In this document: one piece after another, positions 36,955-49,000 of the stretch
Position numbering within the stretch: the first letter of the stretch is position 1
How the letters are laid out: each line of letters starts with the position of its first letter
Assembly: GCA_013350335.1 (NCBI GenBank)
Contig: CM023539.1
Coordinates: 69,336,781 to 69,400,780, forward strand
Length of the DNA stretch: 64,000 nt
Direction of reading: 5' to 3'
Source of the DNA: Chimonanthus salicifolius
Lineage: Eukaryota > Streptophyta > Magnoliopsida > Laurales > Calycanthaceae
Made by a program: the position numbers and the translations under genes
The notes under the pieces: generated by a model
Told to the model about the DNA's origin: nothing
The model's input: the letters and a program-made list of their open reading frames with translations, nothing else
The model's database searches: none

Positions 36955-38399
36955 CACGTTAAAACTAATATGAATTCCTAAAACGGATCCAATACAATTT
37001 TGGATATTCCTTTTTTTTTTTAACTGGGAGACACCGCTCCGCAACCCACACTAACCATAACAATCCGGTAATAAACTAAAAACCGTATGCATCAGTCATA
37101 ATTACAAATTATAGCATCATCCCATTATTACATTCATCTAACTTAATGAAATGTACACATATCTCAAATACATTAGCAAGTCTCCAATTACAAAATTAAA
37201 CCAAGACACGTACAAAGCTACAACTCGACACCCAATATCTGATTGAGGGTCCCGCCAACTCTTCCTCTATGAAGTACCTGTGAGGCAAGGGGTGAGCTCT
37301 ACATGCCCAGGGAGGGTAACACACATCATATGTCACCAAGCATACATTGTATATGATCATATGAACACATCAATGTCTATGATGTCTACATGCATGACTA
37401 TGCAAGCGGGTGCCCTACCCCTAACACAGGGGCCCACATCTGTCGGGCCTCTAGTACATCCTCTAACCAACTCAATACAACTCTATGTATCCGCAGCAGT
37501 TCACCCATCCTCTGGTACACAGACCAATCTCCAACCGGATCAGGATCCGTACTCCTCAATCAAACCTATGACTCTCTCATGACAACGGCACACATACCAC
37601 GACCAACCCAAGAGTCGGACTCACTAAAGTCCCAAACTGACTGCCACATGGGAGAAACCACCTCACCAGTCATCAACGGACTACCAACTAGACTCATCTA
37701 TGGTCTCCTCAACTGAGCACCAGAATCTCGATAATCAAACCTATAACCTTGGACCCCATCTGTTGGTCTCCACACGACTGGCGTCTCCACCCATCACAGA
37801 ATTTTATAGATCTTCTACCGAGTGAGCCAGCCGAACTCACTCGTTAGGCGCCCATAAATTCCTGGTGAGTCAACACCCACAACACAAGTCTCAACAATGA
37901 ACCCCAAAGTCATAACCACGAGTAAATACTCTACCGCATCACACCACAAGCTGTCCCCACCATACAGGTGTCCTAGTCTGGAATATCTCATCACATCGCA
38001 GGTTGTCCCCACCCTACAAGTGTCCTAGCCTGGAATATCTCATCACATCACATCGCATCGCAGGCTGTCCCCACCCTATAGGTGTCCTAGCCTGGAATAT
38101 CTCATCACATCACGTCGCAGGCTATCCCAACCCTACAGGTGTCCTAGCCTAGAATATCTCATCACATCACATCGCACCATCCCTCGACTAACGAGCGGGC
38201 GAGCACATCCTCAGCCTACTCGGTCATTCGGAGAGTCACAAGTCATAGTAGCGGGAGCTGTTCCTCACCGCATCATCCTTCAACCAATGACCAGGGGAAC
38301 ACCTCCTCAGCCTACTCGGTCATTCGGGGATCACAAGTCATACTAGCGGGAGCTATCCCTCACCGTATCATCCCTCGACCAATGACCAAGCGAGCACCT
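36955..38399 (-). repeat. D-related LTR fragment, reverse orientation
   Basis: Non-coding. The reverse complement of GTGAGGCAAGGGGTGAG (near 37280) resembles the family-D LTR near 6105-6130, and the ~95-bp repeats at 38175-38399 are the inverted D-type repeat, so this is LTR debris of a D relative. The left edge is not an LTR terminus but a junction with telomere-like DNA. The middle (about 37930-38175) is a separate short tandem array. Open frames here have no recognisable protein. Confidence 0.6.
37930..38175. repeat. ~60-bp tandem repeat, four units
   Basis: Four units contain GGTGTCCTAG(C/T)CTGGAATATC, each followed by CTCATCACATC and a GCAGGCTGTCCCCACC block. Unit length varies with the number of CACATC/GCATC copies. 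The array is internal to the D-related debris. Confidence 0.85.
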
Positions 38400-39206
38400 T
38401 GTAACAGTCCGGCCCATAAAAAGGGCTTGGGGATCGGCCAATAAGATATTGTTCGCTTTGGGCCCACACGCGCACACACTTGCACACGCGCGTACCCGCA
38501 CGGTTTTTGGATCGGACCCGACCCAAGTTCGGGTCCAAAACGCGTATTGCTGGTTTGAGGGCGTAAGGCTACTTATAAACTCCCTCTCAAACTCCTCAAC
38601 TTCCGATGTGGGACTTTCCACAACTCCCACCCACTGCTGGGCTGTCGGATCCAACCGGCCCATTCTGCTGGCCCGTCCGACAGGGCCCAATTTCACTTGG
38701 ATCAGCCTATCTAGGGCCTGGCCTCTTGCTCATGGGTCAGGATATCACAATTCACCCTCTAAAGCCCAGAGCCGCCCTCGGCTCGACCCAACGAACCTAG
38801 TGGAAGGCAGTAAGCCCACACAGTCAGAGTGTAGAACCCAGAGCTTTGATACCATTTATAACAGCCCGGTCCACAAAAAGGGGTTGGGGATCGGCCAACA
38901 AGATATTGTCCGCTTTGGGCCCACACGCGCACACACGTGCACACGCGCGAGCCCGTACTGTTTTTGGATCGGACCCGGCCCAAGTCCGGGTCCAAAACGC
39001 GTCTTGCTGGTTTGAGGGAGTAAGGCTACTTATAAACCCCCTCTCAAACTCCTCAACTTCCGATGTGGGACTTTCCACAACTCCCACCCACTGCTGGGCT
39101 GTCGGATCCAACCGGCCCATTCTGCTGGCCCGTCCGACAGGGCCCAGTTTCACTTGGATCAACCTATCTAGGGCCTGGCCTCTTGCTCATGGGTCAGGAT
39201 ATCACA
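38400..39206 (-). mobile_element. TRIM-type miniature LTR element, 807 bp
   Basis: Two 350-bp LTRs (38400-38749 and 38857-39206) flank only 107 bp. Direct repeats CACCT lie at 38395-38399 and 39207-39211. A reverse-complement primer site for TGGTATCAAAGC lies at 38843-38854, two bases from an LTR, which fixes the orientation as minus. The minus-strand LTR starts TGTGATATCC and ends TGTTACA, or TGTTATA in the right copy. It contains TATAAGTAGCC and an alternating CA/CG tract. There is no coding capacity, so it must be mobilised by another element's proteins. Confidence 0.93.
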
Positions 39207-39338
39207 CACCTCCTCACCCTAATCGGTCATTCGAGGATCATAAGTCATACTAGCGGGAGCGGCCCCTCACCGCATCATCCTCAACTAATGACTAGGCAAG
39301 AACCTCCTCAGCCTACTCGGTTATTCAAGGATCACAAG
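39207..39338 (-). repeat. D-related repeat debris between TRIM and family-C element
   Basis: This is the continuation of the ~95-bp inverted D-type repeat broken by the TRIM. It ends in ACAAG (39334-39338), the left target duplication of the family-C element. Confidence 0.85.
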
Positions 39339-42300
39339 TGTAACACCCCGGATTTTCAAGTTATCAACACATATGAAATTTGCCCATTTAATTTGTGAAT
39401 TAAATGATATGGATCTTAGATGGGTAAGGTGTTGGGCCAATTGCCCAATTAAGACCCAACGGATTGTGGATATGGCTTCAATTCAAATAAATGGGTAAGA
39501 TTTATTTAATTGAGTCAAGATTGTTAATTGGTTCAAGATGCCCAATTGGGACCCAATGGGTTGTGGTTGACTTGGTTGACCACCAAGTGAGCTCAAGCTC
39601 ACTTAATTGGGGCTGAATTAAATTGGAAATGGAATCAAGAAATTGAGTTGATTTTAAATGAGTTAAATTAAAGAGGTGAGTTGAGTTAAAGAGAGTGGAG
39701 TGGGAATGTGGAGAGGTGCATCCCACCAAGATCAAGTCAAGGCTACACGTTGGATGCATGGGAGTTTCATCTCATGGGATGAAACTCCAAAAATGGATTG
39801 TCAATGGGAGAAGGACCGTTTTTGTGTTGTTACACAATTCAAACCAAGGCCACACGTTGGGAGATGGGAGTTTCATCTCATGGATGAAACCCACAAATGG
39901 GTCATTAATGAGAGAGGTGGCGGTTTTGTGGAGGTTACACAAGGTCACACCGTTGGAGACTTGGCTGTTTCATCTCAAGGATGAAACCCCCAAATGAAAC
40001 ATAAAGGAGGGAGGTAAATGGGCATGGGGGTTACAAAGAGGTGCCACCAAGGGACACCACCTTTGGGCCGACCCTCATTAACCAAGGAAAGGGTTTTGTT
40101 TCAAGTCACTCTCTCCCTCTCTCTCTTGGCCGAATCACTCTCAAGGCAAAAACGCTTGAGAATTTCCATATCATTCTCTCCTTCTCACACAAGGCCGATT
40201 CCTCCCAAGACAAAGGGAGAACACTTGGAGTTGCTATTGTGAATCTTCTCTCTTTCTCCCTCACTCAAATCTATACGCCTTCGCCGAACCACTTCAAGGG
40301 ACTTCATCAAGATCAATCTCGGCCAAAGATTAAGAAGGAAGGAAGAAGAGGCTAAGGAAGGAAAGGAGCAAGAAGGAGTGAAAGAACCGGAGGAGTCGTG
40401 GAATCGGTAAGTACTTGATAAGATTACACAAATAAGAAAAATGGTCAAGGACATGGGCCGAACCCTAATTTTTATTATGGCTAAGATGCTAAGCATGAAC
40501 CATGTATGAAATAGGTGGATGGTCAAGGATCATGGTTTGGCCTTTGCATGGCCAAACCCTAAGGTTTTAGGTATAAAAACCATTAAGGACAAAGGAAGGG
40601 ATGGATGAGGTTCGGCCATGATGTATGGCCGAACCCCATCAAAAGATCAATCTTAAATGTATGATTTTATGAAGGGAAATGATGAACCACAGGGTTCGGC
40701 CATGTTGTATGGCCGGACCACATGGAAAGGATATTAGTGAATTATAATGGATTTAAAGGATGGAAATTATAGATGAATGTTTATGTTGTTAAAGGTTTTA
40801 AAGGGTTTAAATGGATGTACCATTTAGTTTAATGGAAATGATGAACCATAGGGTTCGGCCATGTTGTATGGCCGAACCCCATGGAAGAATATTATTGGTT
40901 TAGATGGTTTTAAAGGTGGTTAAACCATGGAAAGAGTTAAGTATATTAAAAGGTATTAAAATGGAGTTATGTTAGAAATTGTTATGGGCTTTGAAGGATG
41001 AAAACAATGGAAGTTGATTAATGATCTTAATAGGTTTTTAAAAGGATCAACCATGGTAGGATGGAAACAAAGGACCACACATGGCCGAACCCCATGAAAC
41101 CTTTTAATGGGTCATTCATGGACTTATCATGTCTAAATGAATGAAATGTTTAGCCATGGATAGAATAATGGCAAAGTTGTAAATAGAGGCAAAAATGAAA
41201 GATCATGGGTTTGGCCATGGTGTATCGACGAACCCCATGAGGAATGTTTTTTTTAAGGACTTAGGCATGTGTAAATAAAAGAGGTGATTAGCTACATGGA
41301 AAAGAAGTAAATATGGTGAAAATTGAAGGACCATGCATTCGGCCATGGTGTATGGCCGAACCCCATGGATTGTGTGATTGGATTTAATTTGAAAGATCAA
41401 AGGACTAAGGGCACAAAAGCAAGGGAGTGAGGTTCGGCCATGTTGTATGGCCGAACCCCACTAAGGAATTTTTATGGACTTAGGGTTTTATGTATGTTAG
41501 ATGATTAATGTATGTATGATTAGATTAATGAATTAAAGGTGAAATGATCTTAGACTTAAGTTAAAGGATGAAAGGACTCAAAATGGGGACGAAAACCAAG
41601 TGGGTGAGGTTCGGCCATGTTGTATGGCCGAACCCCACTAAGACATGTTTATGGACTTGGACATTATTGTAAATCAAATGGGACATGGGATTGATTGGTT
41701 GGTATATTATAAGGTAACGGGACTTCACAAGGGGTGTACGATCGTGAACGGTTTCCAGATGAAAGCGCAAGGACACTTTATTGGTCTTTGGTAGGATTCT
41801 ACCTCTTTGAAACCATGGGATATGTATGATGTTTTAATTCTTATTTTGATGGTTTATGTTGTAAAAATAATATATTTCAAATATGTGGTTTTAATGCTAT
41901 GATTTTACTATTACATAGCATGTGGACATATAGATCTCATGCATGGCATGGGAGGGATGTTTGTAACCGGAGGCCACGCTCCGTCGGGGCGTCCGTAAGG
42001 CATCCGTGGGAAGAACTTGATCTGCGTTACCCACCAAGAAGAATCCGGAGAACACACTCCATCGGGGTGTTTGTAAGGCAACTGTGGGGATACCTTGATG
42101 ATGAGAATTCCATCAAGAGGATACATGTATTTGTGATGGGTGGGACTCATTACATACAATACCATGGCATTGCATTGTTTTACATGGCTTTGTTAATATA
42201 TTATCTATGTGATTTTTGGTACTAACCTATGTGTTAGCCTTACTTGGAATACCTACTGGGCGCGTTGTCTAACGCCCTCCTTCTACCCTAGTGGATGACA

Positions 42301-42767
42301 CATGAAATGAAAGGAACGATGAGAGTGATCGGAGCCAAGCATAGGAGCTTGGATGTGTTTAATTTATATTTTGATTAAGTTACTCTTAGACTATGTAATT
42401 TGAGTAGCTAGCTTTTGGGCATGTAATAACTTAGATATTTTGCTATGGTTGAATGGTTTACTTCGGATATTTAAGTTAAGATAATTATGGTTAAGACTTG
42501 GATTGCTTTGCTATCTAAAAATAGAATAGAATTAGATTCTATTATTATTCTGCAGTTATGATCTAATCCGCATGTATAACTTATTCCGTGTGAACTATAT
42601 TCATGGACTTTGACTATGCACACGTATGGTTCGCCAGTGAAGGGTTGGGCTTTAGAAGCTTGGACTTAGCTCGAGTCGTGGTGTCCCTGCTCTCTATCAC
42701 TCTTCTATTTATATAAAAAAAAATAGACTCTGATTTTAGGAAAGCAAGTGAAAAGCGAGTCATTACA
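39339..42767 (+). repeat. Family-C 5' LTR
   Basis: This 3,429-bp LTR runs from TGTAACACCCCGG to CATTACA. In U3, three ~104-bp modules each pair an ACACGTTGG-like box (39745, 39852, about 39948) with a hairpin GAGTTTCATC/GATGAAAC (39761, 39867, 39967). A C/T-rich then purine-rich stretch leads to the donor-like GTAAGTACTT at 40407. Palindromes lie between 40609 and 41640. The stem GGGCGCGTT/AACGCCC is at 42252-42278, followed by acceptor-like TTCTACCCTAG. Its frames (for example 40018-40355) recur in the 3' LTR only because the LTRs are copies. Confidence 0.92.
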
Positions 42768-42769
42768 GT

Positions 42770-42782
42770 TGGTATCAGGAGT
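42770..42782 (+). other. Altered primer-binding site, family C
   Basis: TGGTATCAGGAG carries one extra G relative to TGGTATCAGAG, which weakens pairing with tRNA-iMet. Confidence 0.8.
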
Positions 42783-43009
42783 GAAACAAGAAGGTTGAAT
42801 CTTTCGAAGTAAGATTAAGACGGTTTCATGTCTCACTGACAGGTAAAAATCCCAACTAACCGACTTTTCGGAGTCCGCTGCACGGGGGCCGGATTAATTT
42901 ACTTCGTTAGACTCAGACTGAAACATTCAATCTGAGAACAACAAGGAATGATAGCAAAGGAAGGACAGTCACTTTAAATTGGATTTATCAAACATAGCAA
43001 AATAGGAGA

Positions 43010-43400
43010 TATTTCCCCGGAACAAGAAAACATCAGGATTTCCCCAAATTGAGAAATGATACTTGATACCTAGGGAAAATTTCCCCAAGAACAAGGAACA
43101 CATATTTCCCGGAACAAGAAAACATTAGGATTTCCCCAAATTGAGAAATGATACTTGATACTTAGGAAAAATTTCCCCAAGAACAAGGAACACAAGATGT
43201 ACATAGGAAAGTTTCCCAAACAAGAGACATTATGTGATAGATAGGAAAATTTCCCCAAGAACAAGAAACACAAGATGTTTATTTGGCAATTTCCCAAACA
43301 AGAGACATTATATGATACATAAGAATGTTTCCCAAACAAGAGACATTATGTGATACATAGGAAATTCCCCAAACAAGAAATACAAGATGATGATTAGGGA
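43010..43400 (+). repeat. Leader tandem repeats (TTTCCCCAA-AACAAG)
   Basis: The leader holds many irregular repeats of A(A/T)TTTCCC(C)AA followed by AACAAGA and ACATTATGTGATACATAGG. Longer units of about 115 bp (GGATTTCCCCAAATTGAG) occur twice near 43037 and 43130. Other families' leaders have only one or two TTTCCCAAA elements, so this is an expansion in family C. Confidence 0.8.
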
Positions 43401-43475
43401 AATTCCCCAAAACAAAGATTAGTTTGATTAGAACTGCTGTTGTCATTGATATGTTTTTGTTGTTGTGATACAGAT

Positions 43476-44000
43476 ATGTCTAGCAACATAGAGTATACAG
43501 AGTTGTGGGGCAAATGAACTCCTAGCTGTCCTATAGATCTGACTTCTTCTTCCAACAACTCCAACAGGCCAGACCGTGCTGTGGGAGTTAACGTAGATGT
43601 CCAGGTAGGATTCCCCGAGGATGTCGAAGTGAATCTAGCCCTTTTCCCAGAAGAGTATATGGGAGTTATCCCAATGATAGGAGAATCAGTAGGGGAGATA
43701 GCCCCTGGGTATATGTACGAGTTGTGTAATCAGGAGGGGCACAACTATACCTTCTGCCCCTACCCCCTTGGGGTTATTTACCCTGTTTGTGGACTTCACA
43801 GGCACGGGAAGGAGAGGACTAACTGTCCTTACATTGGGGACCGGGAATAATACCCTGACTGACTTGTGGTGTTGGGGCACACGTCGACGACATGCCCTGA
43901 CAACTTCTTCGATTTTTATGACGATGCAGGGTCTTCTACGGAAGGTTAGGCTAAGAAGTGTTAAGAGAATGTCGGGGAATGGGGAGATTTTGTAAGGGTT
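43476..44000 (+). pseudogene. Extra zinc-knuckle ORF, decayed (family C)
   Basis: It starts MSSNIEYTELWGK after the acceptor-like GTGATACAG and meets TGA at 43515. The frame continues to about 43850 with homology to the intact ORF at 53702: a single acidic PEDVEVNLA unit (family A has two), knuckle 1 ELCNQEGHNYTFC, and knuckle 2 with the first Cys now Tyr but the final Cys kept (RTNCPY). A frame disturbance near 43845-43860 and stops destroy knuckle 3, though its remains can be followed to about 43905. The ORF was therefore present before A and C separated. Confidence 0.8.
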
Positions 44001-44099
44001 GTGGGTACGTTTTGAAGGGTTTGTTCTAACCCTACCAACCCTTGTATTGTGATGGAAGTTTGAATAATTTTCAATAAAGTATGCAAACTTAAGTTTATG

Positions 44100-44940
44100 A
44101 GGACTTTGACACTGAGATGTATGTGACGAGGTCACTTGATTACATTGAGATGTAGTATAGGTGCGTCCCTCACGTGATATTGATGATTGAAACCGTGGGA
44201 GCCTCGATATGAACATATGGAGACTTGGTCCCGTAGGGTTACCGTTGAGGAGTGGGTCCCTCGCATGCTACGAGCTGGAGGGTGCTCTCACGGCTATTTC
44301 GCACACTTGATGTGCGTGGATGCACAGAGCTAGATACTATTTTACCCCATGGGGGTGGTGCTAGCTTCGATAGACGCTAAGTCTTGTTAGGGGTCGGGGT
44401 ATATTTATGATTTGATAGTGTTGCCATAGTCATGTAGTGACTCATTCAAGTGATTGTTCCTACGGATAGAATATCTCATGGTGAATGATGTGCCTGGATT
44501 AGTTACGCCCATGAATGGATTATACCTAGAGGGGGGTTATATTCATGGATGGTTATTAACCATGGATAGATGATACTCACTGATAGAGTGATACCAGGGA
44601 TGGATGCGTATAACTGTGGATGATGATTCCCATAGTGGCTTGGATATGCCGGTATCGGTATCGTAGAAGTTTTGAACAAAAGGTGTTAGTCACATACTGA
44701 CTTATGTGCAAATGAAGATATGCTTAATTTGGAGATGTACTTAGTGGAAAAGTTAAGAGATTAGTGAAACTCGAATGGGAAGCTATGGGCGACTGTCGAG
44801 TTAGACTGATCACCTGACTCTGCAGGTAGCCGAAGGAGTTCCAGGAGAGTGCAGCTAGAAACCTAGTTAATGTAATCAGCGAAAGTCTTGAGCATAAGCT
44901 CGTATTGGCAGGCTACCTCACTAACAAATTTCAAGGAGGG
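44100..44940. other. Unrecognised interior sequence of family C
   Basis: Up to about 44110 the sequence still parallels the family-A stretch after the extra ORF. From there to about 44940 I recognise nothing: no gag, protease or RT, and no long open frame. Imperfect ATGGATGA-type repeats appear around 44480-44640. It sits where about 3.5 kb of gag-pol lies in family A, so it is either captured DNA or heavily rearranged filler. Confidence 0.55.
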
Positions 44941-44989
44941 ACAAGGTCATCACTAACCTCACACAGAGAGTAGACGAATGAACGTATTG

Positions 44990-45997
44990 AGCGAGTACAT
45001 ATGGAAAATATCGTGGTAGACCAATTGGCCAAGTCTGCACACTTTCTTCCCATCAAGATGACAGATTCATTTGAGACTTTGGGTCGACGGTATATCAAGG
45101 ATTTCATCAGATTACATGGTATTCCCCAGACTATTGTGTCCGACAGAGATGGCCGATTCACCGGTAAAGTGTGGCAGAGCATGCAGTCGGCCATGGGAAC
45201 AGATCTACTGACTAGCACAGCATTCCATCCACAGACTGATGGGCAGTCTGAGAGGACAATACAGACATTGGAGGCTATGCTGAGAGCATGTATGCTAGAT
45301 TTCAAGGGTGGATGGGAGGATCACTTGCCGCTGGTGGAGTTCTCATACAACAACACTTACCAGGCAAGCCTTCAGATGGCTCCATTCGAGGCCTTATATG
45401 GTAGACCTTGTCGATCACCAGTGTGCTGGACAGAGGCCGGTGAGCCTGCACTGATTGGACCCGAGTTGGTTGTAGAGACTACAGTGCAGATACAGTTGAT
45501 ACGGCAACACCTATTGGCTACACAAAGTCGTCAGAAAAGCTACGCTAACAAGAGGAGGAGGTTCCTTGAATTTGAGGTGGGGGACATGGTGTTTTTGAAA
45601 GTCTCGCCACGAAAGGGACACATGAGATTTGGAAAAAAAGGGGAAATTGTTGCCTAGATATGTGGGACCGTTTTCAATCATAAGGAGGATGGGGGAGGTG
45701 GCTTATCAATTAACACTTCCTTCACAGTTGTCAACCTTGCACGATGTGTTTCATATATCTATGTTGAGGAAGTACAATCCTGATCCCTCACATGTGCTGA
45801 ATATACAAGACATAGAGGTGCAAAGCGACGTGACATACATCGAGAAGCCAATCAGAGTGGTGTAGATAGAGCAAAGGGTATTACGAAACTGAGCGATTCA
45901 GTTCGTCAAGGTGGTATGGGATCGACATGGTAATAAGGAAGCCACTTGGGAACTTGAATCAGAAATGAGAATAGCTCACCCTGAGTTATTTATGTAA
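44990..45997 (+). pseudogene. Integrase C-terminal half and chromodomain-like tail, family C
   Basis: The homology begins inside the integrase core (VVDQLAKSAHF), so the zinc finger and first catalytic Asp are missing. The second Asp (VSDRDGRF) and Glu region ([16 protein letters not shown]) are present. An extra base in the A/G run near 45640 shifts the frame before the GPF motif. TAG at 45863 and TGA near 45889 interrupt the tail ([21 protein letters not shown]). The ancestral stop is TAA at 45995. Non-functional. Confidence 0.88.
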
Positions 45998-46042
45998 ATT
46001 ATTTGAAACCCTAGTTCGCTCGATTTTCTGGACGAAAATTTT

Positions 46043-46053
46043 AGAAAAGAGGG
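46043..46053 (+). other. Polypurine tract, family C
   Basis: AGAAAAGAGGG lies six bases before the 3' LTR, preceded by GGACGAAAATTTT as in family A. Confidence 0.75.
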
Positions 46054-46059
46054 TTCTAA

Positions 46060-49000
46060 TGTAACACTCCGGATTTTCAAGTTATTAATATATATGAAAC
46101 TCGCCCATTCAATTTGTGAATTAAATGATATGGATCTTAGATGGGTACGGTGCTGGGCCAATTGCCCAATTAAGACTCAACGGATTGTGGATATGGTTTC
46201 AATTAAAATAAATGGGTAAGATTTATTTAATTGGGTGAAGATTGTTAATTGGGTCAAGATGCCCAATGGGTCGTGGTTGACTTGGTTGACCACCAAGTGA
46301 GTTCAAGCTCACCTAATTGGGGCTGAATTAAATTGGAAATGGAATCAAGAAATTGAGTTGATTTTAAATGAGTTAAATTAAAGAGGTGAGTTGAGTTAAA
46401 GAGTGAGTGGAGTGGGAAGGTGGAGAGGTGCATCCCACCAAGACCAAGTCAAGGCTACACGTTGGATGCATGGGAGTTTCATCTCATGGGATGAAACTCC
46501 AAAAATGGATCGTCAACGGGAGAAGGATCGTTTTTGTGTTGTTACACAATTCAAACCAAGGCCACACGTTGGGAGATGGGAGTTTCATCTCATGGATGAA
46601 ATCCCCAAATGGGTCATTAATGAGAGAGGTGGCGGTTTTGTCGAGCTTACACAAGGTCACACTGGTGGAGACTTGGGTGTTTCATCTCATGGATGAAACC
46701 CCCAAATGAAACATAAAGGAGGGAGGTAAATGGGCTTGGGAGTTACAAAGGGGTGCCACCAAGGGACACCACCTTTGGGCCGACCCTCATTAACCAAGGA
46801 AAGGGCTTTGTTTCAAGTCACTCTCTCCCTCTCTCTCTTGGCCGAATCACTCTCAAGGCAAAAACACTTGAGAATTTCCATATCATTCTCTCCTTCTCAC
46901 ACAAGGCCGATTCCTCCCAAGACAAAGGGAGAACACTTGGAGTTGCTATTGTGAATCTTCTCTCTTTCTCCCTCACTCAAATCTATACGCCTTCGCCGAA
47001 CCACTTCAAGGGACTTCATCAAGATCAATCTCGGCCAAAGATTAAGAAGGAAGGAAGAAGAGGCTAAGGAAGGAAATGAGCAAGAAGGAGTGAAAGAAAC
47101 CGGAGGAGTCGTGGAATCGGTAAGTACTTGATAAGATTACACAAATAAGAAAAATGGTCAAGGACATGGGCCGAACCCTAATTTTTATTATGGCTAAGAT
47201 GCTAAGCATGAACCATGTATGAAATAGGTGGATGATCAAGGATCATGGTTTGGCCCTTGCATGGCCAAACTCTAAGGTTTTAGGTATAAAAACCATTAAG
47301 GACAAAGGAAGGGATGGATGAGGTTCGGCCATGATGTATGGCCGAACCCCATCAAAAGATCAATCTTAAATGTATGATTTTATGAACGGAAATGATGAAC
47401 CATAGGGTTCGGCCATATCAAAAGGATATTAGTGAATTATAATGGATTTAAAGGATGGAAAATTATAGATGAATGTTTATGTTGTTAAAAGGTTTTAAAG
47501 GGTTTAAATGGATGTACCATTTAGTTTAATGGAAATGATGAATCATAGGGTTTGGCCATGTTGTATGGCCGAACCCCATGGAAGAATATTATTTGTTTAG
47601 ATGGTTTTAAAGGTGGTTAAACCATGGAAAGAATTAAGTACATTAAAAGGTTTTAAAATGGAAGTATGTTAGTAATTGTTATGGGTTTTGAAGGATGAAA
47701 ACCATGGAAGTTGATTAATGATCTTAATAGGTTTTTAAAAGGATCAACCACGGTAGGATGGAAACAAAGGACCATGGGTTCGGCCATGTGTATGGCCGAA
47801 CCCATGAAACATTTTAATGGTTCATTCATGGACTTATCATGTCTAAATGAATGAAATGTTTAGCCATGGATAGAATAATGGCAAAGTAGTAAATAGAGGT
47901 AAAAATGAAAGATCATGGGTTCAGCCATGGTGTATGGCCGAACCCCATGAGGAATGTTCTTTTTAAGGACTTAGGCATGTGTAAATAAAAGAGGTGATTA
48001 GCTGCATGGCAAAGATGTAAATATGGTGAAAATTGAAGGACCATGGGTTCGGCCATGGTGCATGGCCCAACCCCATGGGTTGTGTGATTGGATTTAATTA
48101 GAAAGATCAAAGGACTTAGGGCACAAAACCAAGGGAGTGAGGTTCGGCCATGTTGTATGGCCGAACTCCACTAAGGAATTTTTATGGACTTAGGGTTTTA
48201 TGTATGTTAGATGATTAATGTATGTATCATTAGATTAATGAATTAAATGTGACTTAAGCTAAAGGATCAAAGGACTCAAAAGGGGGACAAAAACCAAGTG
48301 AGTGAGGTTCGGCCATGTTTTATGGCCGAACCCCACCAAGACATGTTTATGGACTTGGACATTATTGTAAATCAAATGGGACATGGGATTCATTAGTTGG
48401 CATGTTATAAGGTAACGGGACTTCATAAGGGGTGTACGATCGTGAATGGTTTCCGGACGAAAACGCAATGACACTTTAGTGGTCTTTGGTAGTATTCTAC
48501 CTCTTTGAAAGTATGGGATATGTATGATGTTTTAATTCTTATTTTGATGGTTTATGTTGTAAAAATAATATGTTTCAAATATGTGGTTTTAATGCTATGA
48601 TTATACTATTACATAGCATGTGGACATATACATCTCATGCATGGCATGGGAGGGATGTTTGTAACCGGAGGCCACGCTCCGTCGGGGCATCCGTGGGAAG
48701 ACCTTGATGTGCGTTATCCATCAAGAAGAATCCGGAGAACACACTCTGTCGGGGCGTCCGTAAGGTAACTGTGGGGATACCTTGATGCTGAGAATTCCAG
48801 CAAGAGGATACATGTATTTGTGATGGGTGGGACTCATTGCATACAACACCATGGCGTGGCATTGTTTTACATGGTTTTGTTAATAAATTATCTATGTGAT
48901 TTTTGGTACTAACCCATGTGTTAGCCTTACTTGGAATACCTACTGGGCGCGTTGTCTAACGCCCTACTTCTACCCTAATGGATGACACAGGAAATGAAGG

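Noticed and set aside
37280..37716. Two ~100-codon frames in D-related debris
   Set aside because: No recognisable domain, Ser/Thr/Pro-rich, and located in repeat debris flanked by tandem arrays.
38449..39253. Open frames over the TRIM (up to 188 codons, both strands)
   Set aside because: The same peptide appears twice because the LTRs repeat it. TRIMs are non-coding, and the frames cross LTR borders and the primer site.
39695..40355. Open frames of ~100 codons in family-C LTRs (also 46407-47067)
   Set aside because: They span U3 hairpin repeats and the purine-rich stretch. Similarity between LTRs is expected from replication, and no known domain or clear codon preference is apparent.
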